A stretch of DNA of 64,000 bases from Lewinellaceae bacterium (GCA_016712415.1 JADJRC010000014.1:62001-126000), one strand, 5' to 3'. Positions 26,798 through 37,250 are shown, counted from the stretch's first letter. Program-made: numbers and translations. Notes: generated from the sequence alone by a model not told the origin.

Positions 26798-28279
26798 ATG
26801 TCCACCTGCCGCCTGCCACTGTTGTTGTTACCGCTGCTTTTCCTCGCCTTTTGCCAGAAGGAAAAATTCACCACTGCGCCCGAGGACAAACTGGCGTTCA
26901 GCACCGATACCCTTCGTTTTGATACGGTATTCACGGAGCTCGGCTCCGCCACCCGCATCCTTAAAATCTACAACCGGCACAAGGAAAGCATCCGGATATC
27001 AAAAATTTACCTTGAAAACGGTGCGACATCCCGTTTCAACCTGAATGTCGACGGGTTGCCCGGCGACAGCCACGAGAATATCGAGATCGCTCCTAACGAC
27101 AGCCTGTACGTTTTCGCGGAGGTTACCGTGAACCCCGACGAGCCGCCCGGTTCTAGTCCTTTTGTCCTCGATGAAAACCTGCTGTTTGAAACGAACGGCA
27201 ACGTGCAAACCGTGGTACTGGAGGCTTTCGGGCAGAATGCCGTGTACCTGCCCTCGCGCTTCGGCGCAGGCGGCGTGGTGGGCTACGGCTGCAATGGCGG
27301 CGAATGGGTGTGGGACGATCCGCGCCCCTATGTTATTTACGGCGTGCTGGTGATCGACGAATGTACCGTGCGCATCCCGGCCGGCGCGCGCGTACACGTA
27401 CACGGCGGATTGGCCAAACAGGTGACCGACACCGCTATTTACCGCTACAACGACGGCTTTCTGGCTTTTACCGGCTCCGGACGGCTGATCGTGGAGGGCA
27501 CGCAGGAAAACCCCGTGATCTTTGAAGGCGACCGCCTCGAACCCGAATTCGATAACGAACCCGGGCAGTGGACAGGCATCTGGCTCCAATCGGGTACCCA
27601 GGGGCATGTGATCGAGCACTGCATCGTGCGCAACTCCATTATCGGTATCCGCGTCGACTCCGCTGCCGACCTGACCCTGCGCAACACACAGATTTACAAC
27701 ACTTCCAGCAGCGGCCTGATCGGCATACACGCCAGAATCGACGCGGAAAACTGCCTGTTCTGGGGCAATACCGGTTATTCCATCCAACTGGAATACGGGG
27801 GCGAATACAACTTTACCTACTGCACGGCAGCCAGTTATGGTGTCGACGGCGAAGCGCTGCGTATGGGCAACGCGTTGTGCCTCGACGATTTTTGCTCCAA
27901 CTACGTCGCCTACCCCCTGAAGGCACAATTCCACAATTGCATTATTTTCGGCAGCCGCGCCGACCAGATCACCCTGTTCGATCGCCTCGACGATCCGTCC
28001 ATGTTTGATTACCAGATGCGCAACTGCATTGTGCGCGTGCGCGACCTGCTCGACCCGGATCAGTACCCCGATTTTTTGGACCATTGTATGCCCTGTATCA
28101 ATACCGACAACCAGGACACCATATTTATCAACCCCGGCCGCAACCAGTTCCGGCTTGATACCATGCACAGCATTGCCAATCGCTACGCAGTGCCGATTCC
28201 GGGCATCGACAAGGACCTGGACGGAAAAACGCGGGATGCCGCGATGCCGGACGCGGGGTGTTACGAGATTGAGTTTTGA
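26798..28279 (+). CDS. Secreted right-handed beta-helix protein, probable lipoprotein
   Basis: 493 residues. The N-terminus is a signal peptide (LPLLLLPLLFLAFCQKEKF) with a lipobox-like LAFC whose -1 residue is unusual. An Ig-like region follows (FDTVFTELGSATRILKIYN; DSLYVFAEVTVNPDEP), then stacked parallel beta-helix coils (VIEHCIVRNSIIGIRVDSAA; LRNTQIYNTSSSGLIGIHAR; AENCLFWGNTGYSI). The end (DLDGKTRDAAMPDAGCYE) is the common DxDGxxR...PDxGxYE tail of such proteins. Likely at the outer surface; ligand unknown. It overlaps the upstream end of the HtrA-like debris region. Confidence 0.85.
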   Translation: MSTCRLPLLLLPLLFLAFCQKEKFTTAPEDKLAFSTDTLRFDTVFTELGSATRILKIYNRHKESIRISKIYLENGATSRFNLNVDGLPGDSHENIEIAPNDSLYVFAEVTVNPDEPPGSSPFVLDENLLFETNGNVQTVVLEAFGQNAVYLPSRFGAGGVVGYGCNGGEWVWDDPRPYVIYGVLVIDECTVRIPAGARVHVHGGLAKQVTDTAIYRYNDGFLAFTGSGRLIVEGTQENPVIFEGDRLEPEFDNEPGQWTGIWLQSGTQGHVIEHCIVRNSIIGIRVDSAADLTLRNTQIYNTSSSGLIGIHARIDAENCLFWGNTGYSIQLEYGGEYNFTYCTAASYGVDGEALRMGNALCLDDFCSNYVAYPLKAQFHNCIIFGSRADQITLFDRLDDPSMFDYQMRNCIVRVRDLLDPDQYPDFLDHCMPCINTDNQDTIFINPGRNQFRLDTMHSIANRYAVPIPGIDKDLDGKTRDAAMPDAGCYEIEF

Positions 28280-28560
28280 GTAAATCGGGTGAGTGCCCGT
28301 GTCTTTACGAGCGTAGCGAACAATCTGATAAATACATCCGAAAGAGCAGCCTTGCCCGGATGAAGGTCACAGCCATTCATAAAAGCATACCATCTCATCA
28401 GGAATAATAATAGGTAGCGTTACTATTGGAGTGACCGCATCATTCCGAGTGAAGTGGGAAATCCGGACCAACTGCTGTGCCAGAGCGGCTTATCAGATTC
28501 TTCACATCGCCCGGAATGACACGCTCAGGTTGTATTACTCAAAAAAGACACCATCAAAAA

Positions 28561-29673
28561 ATGAAAGCAACAATTCTGCAAATCGGAATATTAGTGCTTT
28601 TCCAGTGCGCTGCCGCAATTTGTCAGGGCAGCAGATACGACAGTATGGTTTCGACCCATATCGAGCTGAGAAAGGATACCCTGCTTTTGGGAGAACCCAC
28701 TTTTTTTGACTACGTCATCAATAACAACTCCAACGAAACAATATACGTAGAAGAGGGCGGCGATTACAGAAGCGGGCGAAAAATCAGTTTTAAGGTCTTT
28801 GTCATTTCTTCCGAAAATGATACCCTCAAAATGCGCGAATTATGGGGAGGCATGGGAGGCTTTATCCGTTTTCACCCGATTTCACCCGGAGGTAGCAGAA
28901 AATTTAAACTTTTCCTGCCAATGTGGGCCGATATAGAAAAACCGGGGACGTACCGGTTGGCCGTGTCAAAAAGGTTCAGGATTGCGCCGGAGAACCCGTT
29001 CCTAAAAGAGGACTATTCAACAATTCAGGTTGTCCCCAAAGCATCCGATACTACTTTTACCGTAGTTGAAGATGCCGAAAAATTAGGAAAATTTATTGCA
29101 GATTTGGTCACAGACATTAAAGAGGAAACACAAGGCAGGACGGTAGAAAGCGGCGCATTTAGGACCAGTAGAAATACTTACATATCAATAAGTGAAAAAC
29201 TATCCGATTACATGCGGTTCATAGAAGAAATAAAAGACGAGCGGTTAATTCCGTTTTTGGTGGAATCATTTCGGGAAAAGAAATACATCGCCCGGGAAAA
29301 ATCCAACTATTTGCTGGCCAATTTTTCGAAAAACGATACTGCATTTGAAACGCTCGTATATGCCGCACAAACAGAAGAAAACACACCGTGTTTTGTATCG
29401 GATGATTCTATCGGCATCACCTGGAGCACCTCGTATATTCGGCAAAACGCACTGCAAGGCATCATGCGATCAGATAATGACCGCGCAGTCCATTTTTTAC
29501 TATCGAAAAAGGACGACGACTACCCCTGCGAAAGGTATATGATAGTAATCCGGGCAAAATATATAATGTCTGAATCCAATGCAGGCAAGGTGTATGCTGC
29601 GTTTTTGTCAGATAGTAACAAGGCCGTCAGAAGGAAAGCGCAAGCAGAACTGGATAAACTGAAAAAAGAATAA
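28561..29673 (+). CDS. Secreted hypothetical protein with HEAT-like C-terminal half
   Basis: 370 residues from the ATG at 28561 (MKATILQIGILVLFQCAAAI, a signal peptide); longer in-frame starts lack signal character. The N-terminal half is beta-rich (FFDYVINNNSNETIYVEEGG). The C-terminal half is helical with repeat-like units (ERLIPFLVESFREKKYIARE; SDSNKAVRRKAQAELDKL) resembling HEAT repeats. No family identified. Base composition is intermediate between core and island, so it may already belong to the accessory region. Confidence 0.7.
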   Translation: MKATILQIGILVLFQCAAAICQGSRYDSMVSTHIELRKDTLLLGEPTFFDYVINNNSNETIYVEEGGDYRSGRKISFKVFVISSENDTLKMRELWGGMGGFIRFHPISPGGSRKFKLFLPMWADIEKPGTYRLAVSKRFRIAPENPFLKEDYSTIQVVPKASDTTFTVVEDAEKLGKFIADLVTDIKEETQGRTVESGAFRTSRNTYISISEKLSDYMRFIEEIKDERLIPFLVESFREKKYIAREKSNYLLANFSKNDTAFETLVYAAQTEENTPCFVSDDSIGITWSTSYIRQNALQGIMRSDNDRAVHFLLSKKDDDYPCERYMIVIRAKYIMSESNAGKVYAAFLSDSNKAVRRKAQAELDKLKKE

Positions 29674-29858
29674 CGCATGAGCATGTTGGGGGCTCGGTCT
29701 TTCAAGCACCTGCACGCATATTACAAAAAAAATTGGGACAAGTTAAAAAGCCCGCTTGATAATTTGGATATTTGAGGACGTCCCGATACATTTGAGGGCT
29801 TCAATAATCAAATGACCCGCTATATGGCTGCCAAACACCTGATTTCAATTGTCGAATT

Positions 29859-29901
29859 GCGTAAAACCTGCCGGATCCGGTGGTTTTACGCAGTTTTTTT
29901 T
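29859..29901 (+). terminator. Rho-independent terminator at the start of the AT-rich island
   Basis: Perfect 10-base stem (GCGTAAAACC / GGTTTTACGC) whose loop contains the self-complementary CCGGATCCGG, followed by AG and eight T. It lies 186 bases after the preceding gene and overlaps the start of a spurious open frame at 29849, so that frame's first part is not coding. Confidence 0.85.
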
Positions 29902-29984
29902 CGTTAGAGGTCTGTCCCCTCACTCCTTGATTTTTCTCGCAATACTGAAAAAGGACGACAAAGCGACTAGCATTGTTTGCAACG

Positions 29985-31020
29985 TTTACCATTCTTATTA
30001 TTTTCGTTTTAAGTTGTTTTATCCATTTTATCAGAAAGGTTCAACTGCAAAATACATAGCTCCTTTTAGGGTGTTGCGTATTTTCATTTTAGTAGTTTCA
30101 ATCGTTTGTGTTTTTGTCTACACTTTTGCAAGACTTCGAGATGTTAATTTTAAACCTGCAAATGAATTGCTGAAAGAAGAAAACGAGATCATCCAAAAAT
30201 ACGATGAAAGAAGGAAAGTATTAGATAACGAAGTCACGGCTGCGAAGGAGAGAATAAATAGATTTGACAGCAAGAGCGAAGAGTTAGCAAGTAGATTAGC
30301 AACAAGCCGTTCTGCACGAAAACGAGCAGAGGGACGTGCCGTTTTGTCTACTTTAAGTAAAGACCAAAGTTTTGCATATGTAAATTTATTCGCGCAATAT
30401 GAAGAACAAAAAAATGATTTAGATAGCCTGAAAAAGATTGAACTTGATGCTTTTCATCAAAAAAGTATAAAAATCACAACCCGCTAATTAGTTCATCACT
30501 TCTAACAATTAATGAAACTCTATACGAGTGGTCAAACTATACGACTTGGGGCCATAACCTTACAGTCATTTTATTGGCATTGATTATTTCTTGTTTGATT
30601 GAAGTAATCCCAATTTATACTTTAAGAATACTTCAAGAAGTTGACAGCCGTGAAATGATTGCAAACACCAATTATGTGCTTTTTAAGGCGATAATTGCAG
30701 GAAAGTTTTAACCCTTTTAGGGCTTATTTTATTATTTACTACAACCCCAGTTGGCATTTCAAGTGTAGAAATCGGACTTGCATTTTGATTATTGGAGCAC
30801 TTGGTACTGCGGCAACAGATTTTTGACCAAAGAACTAAAAAGACAAAAGTTGGCAGGATATCTTCAAAAAAGTATTATTTCGGTAGTAATTACACTATTT
30901 CTTGGTTTCATTATAGGAATTGTTTCTGGAGACAAAATAGATATGGGCTCTGCACATAGCATTGGAGTAGCACTTGGTTCAGGAGCATTGGGAAAATTTG
31001 TAAGTGACTATTTAGGATAA
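29985..31020 (+). CDS. Coiled-coil multi-pass membrane protein (frameshifted; unknown function)
   Basis: Three frames join into one protein. It reads from about 30000 (FRVLRIFILVVSIVCVFVYT, first helix), through a long coiled coil (NELLKEENEIIQKYDERRKV; RINRFDSKSEELASRLATS), then after lost bases in A/T runs near 30459-30464 and 30707-30710, further helices (LTVILLALIISCLIEVIPIY; LILLFTTTPVGISSVEIGLA; SIISVVITLFLGFIIGIVSG), ending KFVSDYLG. The true start is not clear. Topology (one helix, coiled coil, four to five helices) is that of a membrane sensor or small channel, but no family was recognised. First cargo of the island after an ACGTTTACC motif at 29983. Confidence 0.55.
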
Positions 31021-31059
31021 AAGACTTTCAAAAATATAAAAACGTTGAACAACGAATGA

Positions 31060-31121
31060 ATGTAGTCCATGTCGTAGAAAACCAACGCAGAAAGCTAACG
31101 CACGGCGGCACGGGCGTACAT
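31060..31121. repeat. Imperfect intergenic palindrome A (attC-like candidate)
   Basis: Left arm ATGTAGTCCATGTCG (31060-31074) and right arm CGGCACGGGCGTACAT (31106-31121) pair with mismatches; inside are CCAACGC and GCTAACGC, and after it ACCGTT and then the next ATG at 31152. The local sequence is much more GC-rich than its surroundings. Weaker than palindromes C to F. Confidence 0.4.
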
Positions 31122-31151
31122 CCAACCGTTCATAGCAAAAAATAATAATAT

Positions 31152-33634
31152 ATGATTACAGACGATCTTCAAGACCTTGGTGAGAATAAAGGACAAATTA
31201 CCGTGTCCTTATCCAATGAATTAGTTCAACTTCTATCGGATCAACTCTATTCTACTGCTTTGAAAGCAATTGAAGAACTTGTAGTTAATTCATATGATGC
31301 GAATTCAAAATATTGTGCAGTTTTCGTTCCAAACCTATTTGGAGTTTTCAACGAACAGAATAAAATAGTAGTTTTGATGATGGTGATGGGATGGATGTGG
31401 AAGGACTTACTAATTTGTGGCAAATTGGAAGAAGCAATAAAAGAGAAGAAGAAATCTCGAAAAGATCAGAGAGAAAACAAATTGGCAAATTTGGAATTGG
31501 TAAATTAGCCACTTATTCAGTAGCAAATGAAATAACTTACATCTCAAAATCCGCGGGGGGAGTGTACTCAGTATCTCTTGATTATAATTCGTTGAGTTCT
31601 AGTGGATCGGGGGCTGGCCGCCCTATTAATTTGCCAGTTCTGGAAATTACTAATCTAGAAAAATTTTATGAATCTGATTTAATTCAAGCGATTTTAAAGA
31701 TGCATGCATTGAGATAAACCTATCTACTCTGGAGAGTTGGACGATTGTCGTCCTACAAAATCTAAAACCCAAAGCAACTGACTTAAAACTAGGTAGGCTG
31801 AAATGGGTGCTATCCACCGCAATGCCAATCAATGACTCATTTGAATTAAGCCTGAATTGCGATTTGGTAGAGAGTAGTAAATCAAATTTTGATCGTATTG
31901 CTGATTTTAAAATACCAGAAATTTCTCCAGAAAGACTGAAAAGCCTTACAGAAAAATCCGGTTTAGATTGGAAAGTTATAGATGATTCTCTTGTATGTAA
32001 ATGTTCCCGAATGGGATATTTGCGCATGTTATCGTAACTGAAAAATCTCTACAAGAAGGTAAAAGTGCAGATTTGCTAGGAGTAATGGTTTCTTTGTCAA
32101 AGTTAGAAACCGACTAGTGAATATAACTGATAGTGATTTCGGATTAACATTACCTTCAACTGAAACCTTTGCAAGATTTCGAGCTGACATTGAAGCAGAC
32201 GACTTAGATTTGGTTATTACCGCTCCAAGGGAAGGGGTTGAGTCTTCAGAAATGAAGGATCGCTTTCAAGAGGTATTGAGTACTCTGTATAATGAGGCTA
32301 GATCTCGATATGAAAAACATCTGAGGGATCAACAAGATAATAAAGCGCGAAATAAGGAAGGAGAAAGAGAACACATTTTACCTCAATTAGTAGAATATCC
32401 TATTGCTGATGTTATAAGCAGATCAAATATAGAAAATCAAGGAGGTGCAGAAGCCGATAATTCATGGTTTTATTTTAATATAAGTGAGGTAGAAGATTTA
32501 GGGGCGTTAGTCATGGAATTATATGCTGAGCCAAGAAAAAAATATTTATACGAATATACAGAAGCGGGTCGAAGTGGAAGACTAGTTGAATTTATTGCTA
32601 AAGATTCAACATTTTGGATTAACGAAGACCATGAATTTGTAAATGCTCATAGCGATAATCCTAGATCAAGAATTTTGTTAGAAGATATTGTTACAGCAGA
32701 AGCATTGCTTGGAAATTTATCTTCGAGAACGACATATTCCCAGCCATATTATTGGTGAAATCTTAGAAAAAAGAGATAAATTGCTTAGAGGCCTAGCAAA
32801 AGATCATCCATACTCAAATAAAGGAATAGCAGCAGAACTTAGAGACTCCGCCGAAAACGATCATGAATTAGAAGTAAATTTAGTAATTGCTATGAGATCT
32901 TTAGGATTTACTGCTACCCATATTGCAGGTGCGAATGAACCTGACGGCATCGCTAGGTTCACAGATAGCCAGAATAGAGAGCGAGTATTGACATTAGAAG
33001 CAAAATCATCCAAAAAGGTTCCTCAACTATCACAATTTGATTTTGCCGGGTTACAAGAACATTCTATACGTAATGAGGCTCAAGGATGCCTGCTCCTTGC
33101 ACCATCTTATCCTGGGTTAAGTCGAGCAAATGATAGTTCAGCTGCTGTTAGGGCAAGGGAAGCAAAAGTTTCTTGTTGGACTATTGATCACCTATGCAGA
33201 TTACTCCTTGCAACTGGGAATCGGCATATTACAGCAAAAGATATATACGACATTGTTATCAGCAAATTTACTCCAGATGATGTTCAAGAAGCAATAGACG
33301 AACTGCTATCAATTACTACCATAGAAAATCGAATTCTATATGTCGAAATAATATCAGCCATCAAAGAAATGAAAGACTTGCTCTCTGATGAACCCAGAAA
33401 TATCCATCAAATTTCGACTATGGTAGCCTATCGCATGAAGTCAAAAGGCTATCAACCAAATCAAAAGATATTGTAAAAGCTCTTAAAGAATTGTCAGGTG
33501 CAAGTAAAGGAGGGTTAATTATTACTGATGACGATGTCACGATAAATGTCAGTTTGGAAGAATTGGAAAGGAAAGCAAGCGATTTAACTGGAGAAATTGG
33601 AAAGCCTCTAGAAAATAGTAATTTCAGAGGATAA
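31152..33634 (+). CDS. GHKL (Hsp90-like) ATPase fused to a PD-(D/E)XK nuclease, predicted defence protein (frameshifted)
   Basis: Six frame changes join one ~825-residue protein. N-terminal ATPase: N-box ALKAIEELVVNSYDANS; after a lost T in the T-run at 31372-31375 the G1 box reads DDGDGMDVEGLTNLWQIGRS; G2 box KQIGKFGIGKLATYS. The middle domain (SDFGLTLPSTETFARFRADI) resembles the Hsp90-type second domain. The C-terminal part (from about 32840) has IAGANEPDGIARF and RVLTLEAKSSKK, a D...ExK nuclease signature. Frame breaks fall near 31372, 31689, 32003, 32083, 32700 and 33465; the frame after the last runs to the TAA at 33632. Motifs are intact, so the breaks look recent or artefactual. ATP-gated DNA cleavage against invaders is inferred. 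Confidence 0.75.
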
Positions 33635-33647
33635 TGCGTTGAACAAT

Positions 33648-33703
33648 CGCTTCCCGAAAATGCTTCCTAAGCGTCGCAAATTCGTAAAGCGTAACGTTCT
33701 CGG
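33648..33703. repeat. Intergenic element B between island genes
   Basis: GC-richer stretch with GCGTTGAAC at its left, CCTAAGCGTCGC inside and AAGCGTAACGTTCTCGG at its right, ending 22 bases before the next ATG (33725). Only short self-complementary parts are visible (CGCTT/AAGCG, CCGA/TCGG). Listed because it has the same position and the same ACGTT ending as the other boundary elements. Confidence 0.35.
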
Positions 33704-33724
33704 AAAAAATAACACTAATAAAAT

Positions 33725-35058
33725 ATGGGTAATTCAACCGTTGGAGGGTTTCTAAAGATAACATTTTGGGCATTTTGATTTTTAGTATAATTACAGGAGT
33801 ACTCGGAAACTACACCTATGATTATATTAAAACAAATACCCCAACCTCTACGTCGTTGACACCTGAAGATGATGAAGGGCTAGGTTGTGAACCTGGATTA
33901 GAAGTTGAGATTGATAAAAATAGCCCAGAAAGTAAATTAAGTAATTCTTTTGAAATTGAATACAGGCAAGGTAAAAGCCACAATTTGGCTCAATTGCCTG
34001 AAAGGTTAAAACCCTTATTGTCTTTTAGCGAAGGATTGATAAAAACGCAAGATGTAAAATATAGGAAGTGGGGATTTCTTGATAAAAGAGGTAGAATAGT
34101 AGTTGAGTTTCAGTACTCGGATGTGGGTATTTTTAAAGAAGAGTTAGCCCCTTTCAGGTCAGCACCAAACGAGTTATGGGGGATATTAATAGAACTGGAC
34201 AACCTGCAATACCTCAAAAATTTATAGCAGCATCAAATTTTAGTGAAGGGTTGGCAAGGGTTCGAGACCAAATTCAAAAAGTGTGGATATATCGATAGTA
34301 AAGGAACCTTGAAAATACCATTCAAATTTGTCTTGGCGAGAGATTTTAGTGAGGGTTTAGCGGCTGTTAAAACAAAAGAAGATAAGCGGCGAACCGGATA
34401 TTTTTATGATGCAGATGGTAAAAAAAGAGATGTTAGTGCATTACCATTGCCTCCATATGAAAATAATGAATATTGGTCCTTTATAGATAAGTTAGGCAAC
34501 ATTGTAATATCAACTACCTATACAACCGTATCGGATTTTCATTGTGGTCGTGCTCAAGTAAAAAACGAAAAAAAACGAAATTGGATTTCATTGACCAAAA
34601 GGAAACTTAGTGATACCCTTTTAAAAAGGTTTTGCAAATGACTTTTCTGAAGATGTTGCGTTGTTTAGAGACGATTCTAATGGTGGAGGGCATTACTATA
34701 TAGACAAAACGGGAAACCTCTTTATCAATTAAAATTTGAATTGCTTACAGCTTTCAGAGGGTTTAGCACCAGTACAACTTGAAAAAAGCGGAAAATGGGG
34801 ATATATTGATACAAATGGAAAGGTAGCTATTGATTATCAATTTGCACATGCAAAATGTTTCTTTCAAGGTCTTGCTGTGGTGCAAAGCTTTATGACAAAA
34901 CGTGGGGAGTAATAGACAAGACAGGTGCTTATGTAGTTCCTTCTCAATTTGATGTTTTAAGTGATCCTAACCAAGGTTTACTTTTTGAAACGGCAGGACG
35001 AGAAAAATTAACATTTAATATTATTGAGGTAATATCGAACAATCTGAATGACAATTGA
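33725..35058 (+). CDS. WG-repeat protein with N-terminal membrane helix (frameshifted)
   Basis: The ATG at 33725 reads MGNSTVGGFLKITFWAF, then after one lost T (T-run 33773-33776) continues LIFSIITGVLGNYTYDYIKT, a membrane helix. Then six WG-type repeats, each W/G-G-[FY]-I-D-x-x-G...F..A..F.EGLA.V (KWGFLDKRGRIVVEFQY; CGYIDSKGTLKIPFKFVLA; KWGYIDTNGKVAIDYQFAHA; VIDKTGAYVVPSQFDV). At least five single-base breaks interrupt the frame (near 34175, 34270, 34585, 34612, 34730). WG repeats form beta-propeller-like or extended scaffolds; function is not known. A second WG protein lies at 35920. Confidence 0.75.
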
Positions 35059-35087
35059 ATTTTATCAATAAAAAATCCGAGAACCAT

Positions 35088-35158
35088 GCATGGCCTCACA
35101 TGGCGGCTAACCAGCCAACGCGCAAAAACCAATCGCGCAGCCGCCACGTAGTCCATGC
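35088..35158. repeat. Intergenic palindrome C (attC-like candidate)
   Basis: Nested stems: GCATGG (35088-35093)/CCATGC (35153-35158), TGGCGGCT (35101-35108)/AGCCGCCA (35139-35146) and GCGC/GCGC around an A-rich loop. CACGTAG precedes the right arm and TCACGTTA follows it. Homologous to palindrome E at 37897 (shared GCATGG-CTCACATGGC and CCACGTAG-CCATGCTCACGTTA). Confidence 0.7.
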
Positions 35159-35274
35159 TCACGTTATCCCAAATTAGTCCACTTAAAATGGCAAAAGTTG
35201 AATAAAAATTAATGGTACTCATATTGCTCTGTGATAGATCAGATGGTCATAGCGAAAATTAAAAGAAAATCTAT

Positions 35275-35930
35275 ATGACAACAGACGAAGTAATTGTGAC
35301 TTCAATTGCATCAATTTTCAAGTGTTATTGGTGGGATAATCACTGTAATGTATGAGTATAGAATTGAAGCAAAAGAGAATCTGCAAGCAATAGCGAACCA
35401 GAAGATGGGTTCAGGATAGGGGGCAAGATTAAGAACCCATCAAGGTTTTTAAAATATTTATCCCAATCACAGTCGCTTTAATATTTATAAGCATTATTCT
35501 TATACTTTTTTTGTCATCAAACAGTATTGAAAACATTTCATTAGAATCAAGTATAACTCTATCTGGAATTATCTATTTAGGATTGACGAGCTATCAACTA
35601 AGCCCTAATAGGCCTCAGTTACTTAATTATGTAAAAGTAATACTGATTCCCTCTTCTCTACTATTAATCTGGAGTATGAGTTTTTTTGAAAGTGTGGGAA
35701 TCGTAGCAGTTTTGATAAGTATCGCAACTTCTTTTTATGAAGAAATTACGATAGAATTAGATAGGAATTTATCACTCTTAATAAGAGTACTATTGGTTCC
35801 ATTCACTATGATTTTTATGGCGACTGTCTCTGAGATAAATATTTTTCTTAGCCTCATTTTATCTATAGGAATATGGCTTCTTCCAATGGTGATAAGGTAT
35901 GCAATTTTAGAAGAGGGGGGTGTTTCATGA
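35275..35930 (+). CDS. Small multi-pass membrane protein (frameshifted)
   Basis: The ATG at 35275 reads MTTDEVIVTSIASIF, then, one frame over, GGIITVMYEYRIEAKENLQA, and after further breaks before 35434 a clean frame runs to 35930: KIFIPITVALIFISIILILF, IENISLESSITLSGIIYLGL, and three more helices (VILIPSSLLLIWSMSFF; IAVLISIATSFYEE-type). The last part from 35511 is the most reliable. The stop overlaps the start of the next gene by 11 bases. Unknown function. Confidence 0.55.
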
Positions 35931-36513
35931 TATTGTTATTTTTCAGAAAGATAATGAAAAAAGAAAAATGTATTTACTTGGTGTTCTCGATAAGGAATCC
36001 AATTTAAATAATCATAATTGGGTATTTTCAGCAATTCCTGTTATAGTATTTTTTAGTTATACTTTGCATCTTAGGATAAATGGAACGCCTAAACAAAATC
36101 GAATCCAAAGAGAGTATGAAGATATGTATGGTTATCAAGAAAGTCGAGATACCACATACACTAAAATGAGATTTGGTTGGACAAGAATTTCTATCGAAAG
36201 ATATAGTATGAAAGGAGGATTTTATAGTGATGTTTGCTTGGAACATGAAGATGGAACTATTTTAGATAAAACTTATGAGGAAATAAGGAATTTCTCTAAA
36301 CCACATGGATTAGCTGCTGTTAAGATGGGAGGATACTTTGGGTTTATAGATACAACAGGTGCCGAAGTTATACCATGCCAATTTGATGAAGTAGGAGGTT
36401 TTAATGCAAAAGGAATATCATATGCGATAAAATCAAAAGAAAGTAGCAAAAAAAACGAATGGATTTTTGATACTATATACATAAATACTGATGGCAGAAA
36501 AATAACATATTAA
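35920..36513 (+). CDS. WG-repeat-containing membrane protein
   Basis: 197 residues; MYLLGVLDKESN at 35968 is an alternative start. One hydrophobic segment (WVFSAIPVIVFFSYTLHL), then a polar region and at least one WG repeat (LAAVKMGGYFGFIDTTGAEV, IPCQFDEVGGFNAKG). It overlaps the preceding membrane protein gene by 11 bases, so the two are probably coupled. Related in repeat type to the protein at 33725. Function unknown. Confidence 0.7.
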   Translation: MFHDIVIFQKDNEKRKMYLLGVLDKESNLNNHNWVFSAIPVIVFFSYTLHLRINGTPKQNRIQREYEDMYGYQESRDTTYTKMRFGWTRISIERYSMKGGFYSDVCLEHEDGTILDKTYEEIRNFSKPHGLAAVKMGGYFGFIDTTGAEVIPCQFDEVGGFNAKGISYAIKSKESSKKNEWIFDTIYINTDGRKITY

Positions 36514-36529
36514 AATGAGATAACTACAC

Positions 36530-36571
36530 TTCCTTGCCAACTGCTCGCTAAACGCGGCAGTATGCAAGGAA
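36530..36571. repeat. Intergenic palindrome D (attC-like candidate)
   Basis: Outer arms TTCCTTGC (36530-36537)/GCAAGGAA (36564-36571), inner arms CTGC/GCAG, loop TCGCTAAACGCG. CCAACGTGG follows, then the next ATG at 36595. Shares CCTTGCCAAC and GCTCGCTAAACGCGGC with palindrome F at 39093, 2.5 kb away. Confidence 0.75.
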
Positions 36572-36594
36572 ACCAACGTGGAGGCAATAAAAAT

Positions 36595-36880
36595 ATGAAC
36601 ACTATACGACTGATATCAAAAATTGTAGCAATTGGGCTGACCATAATACTTTTGGTGGGTGGCTTTATGGCTAACCTACCAAAGGATGAACCTTAATACT
36701 CACCAGGTATTCGATGTCTTTGGAAGAGAATTGAATCAACCTCCTATTTGGGCTAAACTTTTTTTGACTGACGAAAAATCATGGGCAGGAACCGGATGGT
36801 TTTTTTCTGATTTGATCATCTTTTGGCTGTTCATTTTCATTATTTTTAGGCTTTTCAAGTTTAGTGGCGAACATCGATGA
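36595..36880 (+). CDS. Small membrane protein (frameshifted)
   Basis: The ATG at 36595 reads MNTIRLISKIVAIGLTIILL (first helix), then the frame is broken near 36680-36695 and continues in the frame ending at 36880: LNQPPIWAKLFLTDEKSWAG and LIIFWLFIFIIFRLFKFSG (second helix). About 95 residues when rejoined. The stop overlaps the next start by 4 bases (ATGA), so translation is coupled. Unknown function. Confidence 0.55.
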
Positions 36881-37224
36881 TCAAAACTGCTCCATTTCTA
36901 TTATTTCTTTTGATTGGTTGCGTTAGAGAAAACTGCTTAACTTTGCCTGAAACCTTCAACTCATATGAAGAAGCATTAGATTTAATCGGACGTTCAGAGT
37001 TTCAAATTCATAAAGAAATATCACAACTAAATAGTTCTTGGGTTCAAAAATTGGAATATTTTAGTTGCAATAAAACCGATGGCTTTCTTATAACGACGAC
37101 TAATGGCAAACGATTTGTCCATCAAAAAGTTCCCTATTCTGTTTGGCAGGCACTGGAAAATTCTGAATCAAAAGGAGGGTTTTATAACGCCGTACTGAAA
37201 AAAGAGGTATGCGCTAAAAATTAA
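36877..37224 (+). CDS. Lipoprotein with KTSC-like domain
   Basis: 115 residues. Signal peptide with lipobox FLLFLLIGCVREN. The C-terminal half (KTDGFLITTTNGKRFVHQKV, PYSVWQALENS, KGGFYNAVLKKE) matches the KTSC pattern: a short strand, xxF.sG..Y.Y..VP..V...L..A.S.G.yfn..I. KTSC domains are small, often found in phage and defence contexts, of unknown role. It overlaps the preceding gene by 4 bases. Confidence 0.65.
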   Translation: MIKTAPFLLFLLIGCVRENCLTLPETFNSYEEALDLIGRSEFQIHKEISQLNSSWVQKLEYFSCNKTDGFLITTTNGKRFVHQKVPYSVWQALENSESKGGFYNAVLKKEVCAKN

Positions 37225-37250
37225 TCGTCAAAAGTAAATTAAATACTACT

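Noticed and set aside
26650..26958. N-terminal extension of the degP fragment frame
   Set aside because: This part of the frame has no HtrA similarity and overlaps the start of the lipoprotein gene on the other strand.
26999..28168. 389-codon minus-strand frame opposite the beta-helix protein
   Set aside because: Shadow frame with repetitive Val/Gly/His composition; the plus strand has signal peptide and beta-helix coils.
29849..29984. Start of the coiled-coil membrane gene at 29849
   Set aside because: The frame begins just before a strong terminator hairpin, so translation must begin further downstream.
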